Positions 32,756 through 41,584 of a stretch of 64,000 bases of DNA are shown one piece after another. The position numbers and the translations under genes were made by a program. Source of the stretch: PALSA-693 sp963781155 (GTDB taxonomy: Bacteria > Actinomycetota > Acidimicrobiia > Acidimicrobiales > Palsa-688); assembly GCA_963781155.1 (NCBI GenBank), contig CAWAEC010000011.1:124001-188000 (forward strand). The letters run 5' to 3'. The first letter of the stretch is position 1. Each line of letters starts with the position of its first letter. The notes beneath the pieces were generated by a model, which made no database searches, was not told the DNA's origin, and saw only the letters and a list, made by a program, of their open reading frames with translations.

Positions 32756-34737
32756 ATGGAACCGGTCCCGCAGATCACCGTCTATTTGCCTGACGACTCC
32801 TCGCACCAGCTGCCCGCCGGCGCCACCGGTGCCGACCTGGCCGCATCGATCGGTACCCGCCTGGCCAAGGCCGCCGTGGCCGTCGAGGTCGACGGCGAGG
32901 CCCGCGACCTGACCTGCCCGCTACCCGACGGAGCCCGGGTCGCCGTGATCACCGCGGACACCGACGCGGGCCGATTCATCCTTCGCCATTCCACCGCCCA
33001 TGTGCTCGCCGAGGCCGTGACCGATCTATGGCCTGGCGCCCGCTACGCCATCGGACCGCCGATCGAGGACGGCTTCTACTACGACTTCGACCTCCCCGGC
33101 GGCCAGCACTTCAGCGAAGACGATCTCGGCCGCATCGACGCGCGCATGCGAGAGATCATCGCCGAGGACCAGCCCTTCACCGCGAGGAGCACACGGTGGC
33201 CGAAGGGCTCGAGCTGTTCGCCCACCAGCCTTACAAGATCGAGATCATCCGGGCGGTCGATCCCGCCGACGCGGAAGAGGGCGTGGGCGAAACCGGCGGC
33301 CGGGTCAGCGCCTACCGCAACACCGAGGCGTTCGTCGACCTGTGCCGGGGCCCGCACGTGCCCTCGACCGGTCGCCTGGGGGCGTTCAAACTGACGAAGG
33401 TGGCGGCCGCCTACTGGCGCGGCGACGAACGACGACCCCAGCTGCAGCGGATCTACGGGACGGCCTGGGAGTCCCAGGCCGCCCTCAAGGAGTATCTGCG
33501 CCGGCTCGAGGAGGCGGAGCGGCGCGACCACCGCCGCCTTGGGGCCGAGCTCGACCTGTTTCATTTTCCGCCCGAAATCGGCGGCGGCCTCCCCGTCTTC
33601 CACCCCAAGGGCGGGATGATCCGCAAACTCATGGAGGACTACTCGCGAGCCGAGCACGAGCGGGCCGGATACCAGTTCGTTTGGACGCCTCACCTGGCCA
33701 AGTCAACCCTGTTCGAAATCTCCGGCCATCTCGACTGGTACTCGGAGGGGATGTATCCGCCGATGGAGATGGAGGGTGCCATCTACTACCCGAAGCCCAT
33801 GAACTGCCCGATGCACATCCTGATCTACCAGTCCCGGCAGCGCTCCTACCGGGAACTTCCCCTGCGTCTGTTCGAGTTCGGGACGGTGTACCGCTTCGAG
33901 CGCTCCGGTGTGCTCAACGGCTTGCTCCGCGTCCGGGGCATCACTCAGGACGACGCCCACATCTTCTGCACCCCCGAACAGCTCGGCCCCGAGCTGGCCG
34001 ACCTTCTGGGGTTCGTCTTGGGTCTCCTCCGGGCCTTCGGGCTGACCGAGTTCGAGGCAGAGCTGGCCACCCGGCCGGACAAGTTCGTCGGCGACCCGGC
34101 CGAGTGGGACGTGGCGACGGAGGCGTTGCGCCAAGCCCTCGACGTGGCCGAGATCCCGTATGTGCTGGCGGAGGGCGAAGGGGCCTTTTACGCCCCCAAG
34201 ATCGACGTCCACGTACGGGATGCCATCGGCCGCCGCTGGCAGGTGTCGACGTTGCAGGTGGACTTCCAGATGCCGCACCGCTTCGGTCTCGAGTACGTCG
34301 GCCCCGATAACCAGCGCCATCTTCCCCACATGATCCACCGGGCGCTGTTCGGGTCGGTCGAGCGGTTCTTCGCCATCCTGCTCGAGCACTACGCCGGCGC
34401 TCTCCCGGCCTGGCTTGCCCCGGTGCAGGTCCGGGTGCTGCCTGTCCGCGACGACCACCAGCCGTACGCAGACACCGTGGCGGCCGCCCTTGCCGCGGTG
34501 GGCATCCGGGTCGACCTGGCTGCCGCGGACGAGCCTCTGGGCGCACGGATACGCAAAGGCAAGCTGGAAAAGCTGCCGTACTTGCTGGTGGTCGGTGACG
34601 ACGACGTCCGGGCCGGCACGGTCGGCGTGAATTCCAGGGAAAAAAAGGAGCCGCAGCGGGGCGTGCCCCTCGACGACTTCATCGCCGCCCTGCGGGCCGA
34701 GATCGACACACACGCCCTGTCGCCCACGGCCGCGTGA
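32756..34737 (+). CDS. thrS: threonyl-tRNA synthetase, with one frameshift
   Basis: Charges tRNA-Thr. The N-terminal TGS domain ('QITVYLPDDSSHQLPAGATG') and the start of the editing domain ('FILRHSTAHVLAEAVTDLWP') are in one frame as far as 'IIAEDQPFT' (33179). The rest is in the next frame, from 'REEHTVAEGLELFAHQPYKI' through the editing motif 'VDLCRGPHV', the zinc/active site 'YPKPMNCPMHILIYQ', class II motif 2 'RLFEFGTVYRFERSGVLNGL' and an anticodon-binding domain. One C missing at about 33181 (ACCGCGAGGAG instead of ACCCGCGAGGAG) restores a 660-residue enzyme. Since thrS is normally essential and single-copy, I think this is a sequence error. The TGA overlaps the HIT start. Confidence 0.88.
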
Positions 34738-35246
34738 GCTCACTCGAACAGCTGTGGGCGGGCTGGCGCAGCGCGTATGTCGAGAGCGCCGGTGATGCGG
34801 ACAAAGAAGGATGCGTCTTCTGCGCCATCGTGGCGAGCGGCTTGCCCGACGAGGAAACCCGGGTGGTCTGGCGGCATCCGACCGGGCTGGCAGTAGCCAT
34901 CCTCAACGCCTACCCCTACACCTCGGGGCATCTGATGGTCATGCCCGCCCGTCATGTCGCCGATCTCGAAGATCTGACCATCGCCGAGTCGGACATGGTC
35001 TGGGGCGGTGCGAAAGAGGCAGTGCGTGCCCTGAAGGCTGCCTACCGCCCGGACGGGCTGAACCTCGGCGCCAATCTGGGCCGGGCCGCCGGTGCCGGGA
35101 TTCCCGACCATTTCCATTTACACGTGCTGCCCCGGTGGCACGGGGACACCAACTTCATGACCGCGGTGGCCGACACCCGGGTTCTTCCCGAGGCCCTGTC
35201 CACCAGCGCGGCGAAGATCCGGGCGGCCTGGCCAGCCCCGGGTTAA
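34734..35246 (+). CDS. HIT-domain hydrolase (Ap4A phosphorylase-like)
   Basis: A 170-residue histidine-triad protein. 'GCVFCAIVASGLPDEE' at about residues 26-41 is the usual start of the domain, 'LNAYPYTSGHLMVMPARHVA' the middle, and 'IPDHFHLHVLPRWHGDTNFM' (about 123-142) the catalytic triad HxHxH. It corresponds in place and sequence type to the mycobacterial HIT protein between thrS and pgsA that cleaves diadenosine tetraphosphate. The GTG start overlaps thrS (GTGA). Its TAA overlaps the stop of the convergent EF-G2 gene. Confidence 0.88.
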   Translation: MSSLEQLWAGWRSAYVESAGDADKEGCVFCAIVASGLPDEETRVVWRHPTGLAVAILNAYPYTSGHLMVMPARHVADLEDLTIAESDMVWGGAKEAVRALKAAYRPDGLNLGANLGRAAGAGIPDHFHLHVLPRWHGDTNFMTAVADTRVLPEALSTSAAKIRAAWPAPG

Positions 35247-37306
35247 TTGCTGCTGCTGTCCCGGGCGACGCTGTCCCACAGGTTGTGGGGGAGCGGGTCA
35301 TAGTGATCGTGCTCGGCGTGGAAGCTGCCCCGCCCGCCGGTCATGGACCGCAGGTCGATGGCGTACCGCAGGATCTCCGACGTCGGCACCAGAGCCGTGA
35401 CGATGGACTCGCCGTCGTTGCCGGCTTCCGTCCCTTGCACCCGGCCCCGGCGCCCGTTCAGGTCGCCCATCACGTCTCCCTGGTAGGCCGTCGGCACGGT
35501 GACCTCGATCCTCGAGATGGGCTCCAGCAGGATGGGGGACGCTTTTTCCATGGCTTCCCGGAAGCCGATGGCGCCCGCCATCTTGAAGCTCATCTCCGAG
35601 GAGTCGACGGAGTGATACTTGCCGTCGAACAGGGTGATGCGAACGTCGACGACCGGCCAGCCGTGCGTGCCGCCGCCCGCCATGGCCTCCTCGATGCCCT
35701 TCTGGACCGCCGGGATGAACTGGCGGGGGATGGCCCCGCCCACGATCTGATCGACGAAATCGAATCCCTGGCCCCGCTCCAGCGGTTCCAGGCGCACGAA
35801 TGCCACTCCGAACTGGCCGTGACCGCCGGTCTGCTTCTTGTACTTGCCCTCGGCTTCGGCCGTCCCGGTGATGGTCTCCCGGTACGGAACGACCACCGGT
35901 TCGGTTTCGACCTCGACGCCGAACTTGCGGGCCAGCCGCTCGGTGACGATCGCCAGATGGGTCTCGCCCATGCCGCCCAGCAGCGTCTGATGGGTCTCGT
36001 CGTCGCGGCGGACGGTCAGGGTCGGGTCCTCCTCCTGGAGCCGGTGCAGGGCCGTCATCAGCTTGTCCTCGTCGCCCTTGGACTTGGGCCGGATCCCCAC
36101 CTGCAACGCCGACTCCGGAATGGGCCGGGGCGGGATCACGACCGGCGTGCCCTTCGGCGCCAGCGTGTCGCCGGTAACCACGTCGGCGAGCTTGGCAACG
36201 GCGCCCAGGTCGCCGACGGGCAGCTCCGGGACGGTCAACTGCTCCTTGCCGCGCAGCGTGAAGGGGGCGTGGATGCGCTCGTCGGAGTGGGTCCGGGCGT
36301 TGACGAGGGTGTCGTCCGCCTTGATCCGGCCCGAAAGCACCTTGAACAGGCTGATCTTGCCCACGTGGCGGTCCACCACCGTCTTCCACACCCAGGCCAG
36401 CGGGGGCCCATTGGGGTCGGGAGCCACTTCGGTGGTCCGTCCGCCCGCCTCGACGGTGACCGGCGGCCGGTCGAGCGGGGACGGTCCGATCTCGCAGATG
36501 AAGCTGGCCAGGCGGTCGATGGCGATCTCTTTGGTCGCCGAACCGCAAACGACCGGGAACACCTGAGCGGACGCCACACCCTGCCCCAGGGTCTTCTCCA
36601 GTTGCTCGACACTCGGGATCTCGCCGTCCAGATAGCGCTCCATGAGATCGTCGTCGGCGACCACGATCCCTTCGACGAGGGCGTCGTGCACGGAGTGCTC
36701 GCGCCCGGCCATATCGTCGGGGATGGGTCCGCTGGACGGGTGACCACCCTCGTAGACGATGGCCGTGTCCGACAGGAGGTCCGCGACACCCCGGAACGCG
36801 GCCTCCTCGCCGATGGGCAGTTCGAGGGGTGCCACGCCCGCGCCGAAGGCCCCCTGGAGGTCCTCGAGGGTCCGCTCGAACGATGCGCGTTCGCGGTCCA
36901 GCTTGTTGACGAAGATCAGCCGGGGCAGCCCCAGGTTGGCGGCGATCTTCCACAGGCGGGCGGTCTGCACTTCGACGCCCTCGACGGCGCTCACCACGAA
37001 CACCGCCAGATCGGCAACCGTCAGGGCCGCAGCCGCTTCCTCCGTGAAGTCGGCGTAGCCCGGGCTGTCGATGATGTTGATCTTGTGGCCCCCCCACTCG
37101 ATCGGCGCCAGGGCGGCGGAGATCGACAGCCCCCGTTTCTGCTCCTCTGGCTCGAAGTCGGTGACGGTGCCGGCATCCTCGACGCGGCCGGGCCGGCCGA
37201 TCGCTCCGGAAAGGTGGAGGAGGGCTTCGGTCAGCGTCGTCTTGCCGGCCCCGCCGTGCCCGACCAGGGCAACGTTGCGGATGGCAGCCGATGGGTAGGC
37301 CTTCAA
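35243..37306 (-). CDS. fusA2: elongation factor G-like protein EF-G2
   Basis: A 687-residue translational GTPase. G1 is 'GHGGAGKTTLTEALL' at about residues 16-30. G3 is 'DSPGYADF' at about 80-87, where EF-G has DTPGH, so the GTPase-activating His is Tyr. G4 is 'NKLD'. Domain II to V blocks such as 'GETHLAIVTERL', 'YKKQTGGHGQFGVAFVRLEP' and 'VTVPTAYQGDVMGDLNGRRG' are intact. The frame extends upstream, but a GGGAGGA six bases before the TTG at 37306 and the conserved 'YPSAAIRNVALVG' decide that start. It interrupts, on the opposite strand, the conserved thrS-HIT-pgsA order. The role of EF-G2 proteins is unclear; known ones do not replace EF-G in translocation. Confidence 0.88.
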   Translation of the reverse strand: MKAYPSAAIRNVALVGHGGAGKTTLTEALLHLSGAIGRPGRVEDAGTVTDFEPEEQKRGLSISAALAPIEWGGHKINIIDSPGYADFTEEAAAALTVADLAVFVVSAVEGVEVQTARLWKIAANLGLPRLIFVNKLDRERASFERTLEDLQGAFGAGVAPLELPIGEEAAFRGVADLLSDTAIVYEGGHPSSGPIPDDMAGREHSVHDALVEGIVVADDDLMERYLDGEIPSVEQLEKTLGQGVASAQVFPVVCGSATKEIAIDRLASFICEIGPSPLDRPPVTVEAGGRTTEVAPDPNGPPLAWVWKTVVDRHVGKISLFKVLSGRIKADDTLVNARTHSDERIHAPFTLRGKEQLTVPELPVGDLGAVAKLADVVTGDTLAPKGTPVVIPPRPIPESALQVGIRPKSKGDEDKLMTALHRLQEEDPTLTVRRDDETHQTLLGGMGETHLAIVTERLARKFGVEVETEPVVVPYRETITGTAEAEGKYKKQTGGHGQFGVAFVRLEPLERGQGFDFVDQIVGGAIPRQFIPAVQKGIEEAMAGGGTHGWPVVDVRITLFDGKYHSVDSSEMSFKMAGAIGFREAMEKASPILLEPISRIEVTVPTAYQGDVMGDLNGRRGRVQGTEAGNDGESIVTALVPTSEILRYAIDLRSMTGGRGSFHAEHDHYDPLPHNLWDSVARDSSSN

Positions 37307-37478
37307 CTCTGTTCCTCCCGTAGCGAGAATGTCCTTCCCCGGATCCTTGGCGACCCGGGTCGTTTCCGGGTTCCCCCCTGTGGCGGTCCGGGCCAATCCC
37401 CAGCGTAACGGCCTCCGGTGGTAGCATGACAACCAACCGACAGGCCAGGTCGCCCCGACTCCCGGCGATGGGTGAGAG

Positions 37479-38378
37479 GTGCATCTGGCACGAGGAGTCC
37501 TTGCACCAGTGTTCGACGGACGTTTCCGTTCGGGAGTCGACCGAGCGGTCAAGCCCATAGGCGGGGCGCTCGGAAGGACCGGTCTTTCCCCGGACCACCT
37601 GACCGCCTTCGGGCTGGTGGTGGCCTTCCCGGCGGCCTGGGCGATCGCGACGGGGCGTCTCGGCCTGGGCCTGGCGTTGCTGATCACCTCCGCCGTCCCT
37701 GACCTGCTGGACGGGGCTCTGGCCAAGGCATCGGGCCGGGCCAGCGTTCGGGGCGCCTTCTTCGACTCCGTCGCCGATCGGGTGACGGACACGGTGGTGC
37801 TCGGTGGTGTCGCGTGGTATCTGCTCGACCGCTATCACACCCATATCGCCCTGCTGCCCATGGCGGTGCTCGGCGCCTCGGTGCTGGTGTCGTACGAGCG
37901 CGCCAAGGCCGAATCGCTCGGCTTCGACGCCAAGGGTGGCCTTATGGAGCGAGCGGAGCGGGTGGTCGTCCTCTGTGCCGGGCTCGCGTTCAGCTTCCTG
38001 CTCGTGCCTCTGCTGTGGCTGATGCTGGCGCTCACCGCCGCCACCGCAGCCCAGCGCTTCGTCAAGGTGTGGCGCCAGGCCACGGCGACCGGGCATGGGC
38101 CTCCGCCCGCCGAGCGCCCGACCCCCCAGCGCCGCGCCACCTCGGCGCCGTTCGAGCCCGCCGCGGTCACCGCCCGTTGGCGGGCCTGGCGCGAGGCCAG
38201 CGGCTGGGTACCACGATCGGCGCGCTACGCCGACGGGTCTCCTCGAACCCGGGCTGCGGCCCGCTGGCAGGAGCGCCGCCGGGCCCGCCTGGCCCGGCTC
38301 AACGGTCGGAACCCCGAGAACGGCGCCCCTGAGGCGCCCACCTCCAACCGGCGTCGCTACGGTTCCCGCCGCCCCTGA
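37479..38378 (+). CDS. pgsA: phosphatidylinositol phosphate synthase / CDP-alcohol phosphatidyltransferase
   Basis: Membrane enzyme that transfers the phosphatidyl group from CDP-diacylglycerol; in actinobacteria the gene at this place makes phosphatidylinositol phosphate, the base of PIM lipids. The CDP-alcohol signature is at about residues 75-104: 'DLLDGALAK', then 'GAFFDSVADR', matching DxxDGxxAR-x8-GxxxDxxxD except Lys in place of the Arg. Five or six hydrophobic helices are seen. A 90-residue basic Pro/Arg-rich tail follows the last helix, probably cytoplasmic. The gene is followed at once by a PatA-like acyltransferase and pimA. The GTG is the likely start. Confidence 0.85.
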   Translation: MHLARGVLAPVFDGRFRSGVDRAVKPIGGALGRTGLSPDHLTAFGLVVAFPAAWAIATGRLGLGLALLITSAVPDLLDGALAKASGRASVRGAFFDSVADRVTDTVVLGGVAWYLLDRYHTHIALLPMAVLGASVLVSYERAKAESLGFDAKGGLMERAERVVVLCAGLAFSFLLVPLLWLMLALTAATAAQRFVKVWRQATATGHGPPPAERPTPQRRATSAPFEPAAVTARWRAWREASGWVPRSARYADGSPRTRAAARWQERRRARLARLNGRNPENGAPEAPTSNRRRYGSRRP

Positions 38379-38413
38379 CCCGCCGAGACGCCCGCGCCTC
38401 TGCGGCGCTCAGG

Positions 38414-39314
38414 ATGTACCGGGCCGGGGCCCTGGTGGCCGCGGCGTTGCCCGCCCCGGTCGGCAGGGGGCTGGCCGAGAGTGTCGGGGTCGCGGCCGCC
38501 CGTCTACCCCTGAGTGGCGGGCCCTTCGAAGGCCTCAGCCGGCGCCGGCACCTGATCGCCTCCCATCTGCGACGGGTATACGGCCCGGACATCAGCTCAC
38601 GCGAGCTCCAGCGGCGAGTGAACGAGTCTTTCGCCTCCTACGGGAGGTATTGGGCTGAGAGCCTCCGGCTTCCCAGCCTGCAGCGCGGAGATCCAGGCCG
38701 GTATCCGCTACGACGGATTCGAGCACCTCCTCGCCAGCGAGAAGGCCGGGCGGGGCACGATCCTGGCGGTGCCGCACCTCGGCGGGTGGGACTGGGCCGG
38801 CACCGAGCTGACCATCAGCGGGCGCCCCACGTCGGTGGTGGTGGAGGCACTCGACCCCCCGGACGTGTTCGAGTGGTTCGTCGGTTTTCGCGAGCGGTTG
38901 GGGATGCAGGTGATTCCTACCGGCCCGGGCGCGGCCACGGCGTGCAACCGGGCCCTGCGGGCGAACCATCTGCTCTGCCTGTTGTGCGACCGGCTGGTGG
39001 GCGGCGCCGCCGGCGTCGAGGTCGAGTTCTTCGGCGAGCGGACCCTGCTGCCGGCGGGCCCGGTGACTCTGGCGTTGCGGACCGGCGCCGCCCTGCTGCC
39101 ATCGGCGGTCTATTTCCTGCCGGGTTCGAGCCAGCATCTTGGCGTGATCCGCCCTGCGATTCCGCTTCCCCGGGGCGGTCGGCTCCGCGACGACGTACAA
39201 GCCGGCACGCAACTACTCACTGCGGAGCTGGAAGCGTTGATCCGCCGCGCCCCCACCCAGTGGCACCTGGTGCAGCCGAACTGGCCGAGCGATGCCGAGA
39301 GCCGTTCTCGTTAG
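38414..39314 (+). CDS. phosphatidylinositol mannoside acyltransferase (PatA/LpxL family), one frameshift
   Basis: Acylates the mannose of PIM in mycobacteria. The N-terminal half is read from the ATG at 38414 ('MYRAGALVAAALPAPVGRGL', 'RRHLIASHLRRVYGPD', 'FASYGRYWAESLRLPSL'). At about 38682 the frame changes, and the protein continues 'SAEIQAGIRYDGFEHLLASE' to 'AVPHLGGWDWAG' (HxxxxD acyltransferase site), 'LLCDRLVGGAAGVEVEFFGE' and 'PTQWHLVQPNWPSD'. One extra C in 'CTGCAGCGCG' explains the break. Restored length is about 300 residues, normal. It lies between pgsA and pimA as in mycobacteria. Confidence 0.82.
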
Positions 39315-39487
39315 GTCGCTCGCCCCGGCCACCACGGCCCGCCCGGCGAGGTTGGCCCGCCCGGCGAGGTCGCCCAGCCCGACCGGCCCAAACACCCCCG
39401 CCCCCCTGGCCCGCGGGGTCAACCAACCCCGCCTTCCGACTGCGCGACATAGTCTCCCAGAACGAAATTTGTCACGAAGTTTCTTTT

Positions 39488-39505
39488 GTGTACATATAAG
39501 TACAC
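39488..39505. promoter_or_regulatory. palindrome in AT-rich spacer before pimA
   Basis: GTGTAC-ATATAA-GTACAC is a perfect 6-bp inverted repeat in the only AT-rich part of the 340-bp spacer. It lies about 150 bp before the pimA GTG and could be an operator; it also contains a TATAAG that may act as a -10. Confidence 0.45.
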
Positions 39506-39654
39506 CAGTTGTAGCGGATTGCGCGGAGAAGCAAAAACGCTACAAAGAACGGGGGCGGCATAAGCGGGTGACCGCCGATCGAGCCGGCGGGCCCGGGCGG
39601 GCCCCTTCGTCAAGGGTCGCCGCACGGGGGCGGCGGCCCAGCTAGCCTCCCGCC

Positions 39655-40743
39655 GTGCGGGTCGGTTTGATTTGCCCATACAGCCTCACCCTGCCGGGAG
39701 GAGTGCAGGGGCAGGTTCTCGGCCTGGGCCAGGCCCTTCGCGACCTGGGACTGGACGCCCGGGTCCTGGGCCCCTGCGACGGGCCGCCACCCGACACCTT
39801 CGTCACCCCGCTCGGCAACTCCGTGGGCACCGCCGCCAACGGCTCCATGGCGGCGGTGGCACCGGACCCGAGTGCGTGCCTGCGCACCATGCGCGCCCTG
39901 CGAGACGAGCACTTCGACGTCGTCCACCTGCACGAGCCGCTGGCGCCAGGTCCGAACATGACCGCCCTCGTGTTCTGTGACCAGCCGATGGTGGGTACGT
40001 TCCATCGAGCCGGGGAGAGCGCCTGGTACCGGACGTTCCGGCGGCTCAGCCGCTGGGGTGTGAACCACCTGACCGTACGTGCCGCCGTGTCGGAGGAGGC
40101 GGAAGCCTCCGTCAGCCGGATCTTCGGCGGCACCTACGAGCTGGTGTGGAATGGCATCGACGTGGCCCGCTTCCACGACGTCGAACCCTGGCCGACCGCT
40201 GCGCCCACCGTGCTCTTTGTCGGCAGGCACGAGCCCCGGAAGGGGCTGGCGGTCCTGATCGAGGCGTTCAACCGCCTTCCGCGGGACGTCCACCTGTGGA
40301 TCGCGTCCGAAGGACCTGAGACGGCCCGGCTGCGCCAACTCACCCGCGCCGACGAGCGGATCGAGTGGCTGGGACTGATCACCGAAAAGGAAAAGGCCCG
40401 CAGGATCCGCGGCGCCCAGGTGCTCTGCGCCCCCTCTTTGCACGGAGAGAGTTTCGGGGTCATCTTGCTGGAAGGGATGGCGGCGGGAACGCCGGTCGTG
40501 GCCAGCGACCTGGTCGGTTACCGCAACGTGGCCCGCCCCGACCGGGACGCCCTGCTCAGCCCGCCTGGCGACGCCGAGGCTCTGGCGGCCGCCCTCGAAG
40601 TGGCCCTCGAGCACGGCCCGGCTGTCGACGCCCTCGTCGCCAGTGCCGAGCAACGGGCGGCCAGCTTCTCGCTCGAGAGCCTGGCGAAGCGCTACGTGGA
40701 CCTCTACGAGGATGCCCGCCGGGCCCGGGGGTCGCTGGTGTGA
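39655..40743 (+). CDS. pimA: phosphatidyl-myo-inositol mannosyltransferase
   Basis: A GT4-family glycosyltransferase that puts the first mannose of PIM on phosphatidylinositol at the membrane inner face. The N-terminal 'VGLICPYSLTLPGGVQGQVL' (residues 2-21) is the PimA signature with the Gly-rich loop. 'DVVHLHEPLAPGPNMTAL' and 'GTFHRAGESAWYR' contribute to the acceptor site. The C-terminal domain has 'VLFVGRHEPRKGLAVLIEAF' and the E-x7-E motif in 'CAPSLHGESFGVILLEGMAA'. It has 362 residues. The neighbours pgsA and patA-like acyltransferase complete a PIM locus. The symbol rests on position and motifs. Confidence 0.87.
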   Translation: MRVGLICPYSLTLPGGVQGQVLGLGQALRDLGLDARVLGPCDGPPPDTFVTPLGNSVGTAANGSMAAVAPDPSACLRTMRALRDEHFDVVHLHEPLAPGPNMTALVFCDQPMVGTFHRAGESAWYRTFRRLSRWGVNHLTVRAAVSEEAEASVSRIFGGTYELVWNGIDVARFHDVEPWPTAAPTVLFVGRHEPRKGLAVLIEAFNRLPRDVHLWIASEGPETARLRQLTRADERIEWLGLITEKEKARRIRGAQVLCAPSLHGESFGVILLEGMAAGTPVVASDLVGYRNVARPDRDALLSPPGDAEALAAALEVALEHGPAVDALVASAEQRAASFSLESLAKRYVDLYEDARRARGSLV

Positions 40744-40862
40744 GTCGGCGCCCGGCCCGGCCCGAAACACCCCGCTGCGAGACACACCAACCCGGAGGAA
40801 GGTCGACCCCAGAGGGCTGAGGGGCGGCCCTAGCATGGGCGGCCCATGGCTGGGGCCCGCCT

Positions 40863-41580
40863 GTGACACCGCATACCAGAGCCTGGCTTGTGGCCGGGCT
40901 TTTTGCCGCCGTCCCGGCCGGAGTTCTGGGCGCCATCGCCCTGTTCACGGCCGGAGTGGTGATCGGGCTCGTGGTGCTGGTGGCGGTGGCAGCGGCGTTG
41001 GCCGCCTGGGCGCTGTTCGGCGGCGATCGCCGCGTGCTGGCGTTGCTGCACGGACGCGACGCCGACCCGGTCGCAAGAGGCCCGTCTCTCGAACCTGGCC
41101 GAGGGCTTGAGCATCAGCGCCGGCGTGCGCCAGCCCCGTCTCCTGGTGGTCGACAGCCCCGGCCTGAATGCCATGGCCGCCGGCACCCGCCCGGATCGAG
41201 CGGTGGTGGCGGTCACCACGGGTCTGCTCCAGGAGCTGGATCGCATCGAACTGGAGGCGGTCCTGGCCGAGGAGCTGATCCAGATCCGCCGGCAAGAAAC
41301 GCTGCCCGCCACCGTCCTGGTCGCCACCTTCGGGATCGGCCGGCGCCTGGCGTTACCCGTGGACCGCGACGCGCAGGTCGACCAGGCCGCAGTTGCGCTC
41401 ACCCGGTATCCGCCGGCGCTGGCATCTGCTCTGGAGAAGGTGGAGGCCAAGGGGGCGGAGGTGACCGGGCAGCCGGCCTCGATGGCGCATCTGTGGCTGG
41501 CGGACCCTGGTCCAGAGCCGGTCGGTCGGCGAGGCCGGCTCGAGGTCCGCGACCGGATCGAGGCGCTGCGCGAACTTTGA
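40863..41580 (+). CDS. M48-like membrane protein lacking the HExxH site, one frameshift
   Basis: The N-terminus has two adjoining hydrophobic helices ('WLVAGLFAAVPAGVLGAIAL' and 'GVVIGLVVLVAVAAALAAWA'). At about 41080 the frame changes; the continuation is 'QEARLSNLAEGLSISAGVRQ', 'PRLLVVDSPGLNAMAAGTRP' and 'AVVAVTTGLLQELDRIELEA'. This is the M48 peptidase core, but where the family has 'VLAHELSHIRR' this protein has 'VLAEELIQIRR', so both zinc His are gone. It is thus predicted inactive as a protease. A single extra base near 41077-41083 restores about 238 residues. It lies between pimA and a DUF3048 lipoprotein; role unknown. Confidence 0.7.
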
Positions 41581-41584
41581 CGCC

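Noticed and set aside
34811..37408. 865-codon plus-strand open frame
   Set aside because: It lies antisense to EF-G2, has the high-GC shadow composition and no domain.
35298..38096. 932-codon minus-strand open frame
   Set aside because: Arg/Gly/Pro-rich shadow of EF-G2 in another frame.
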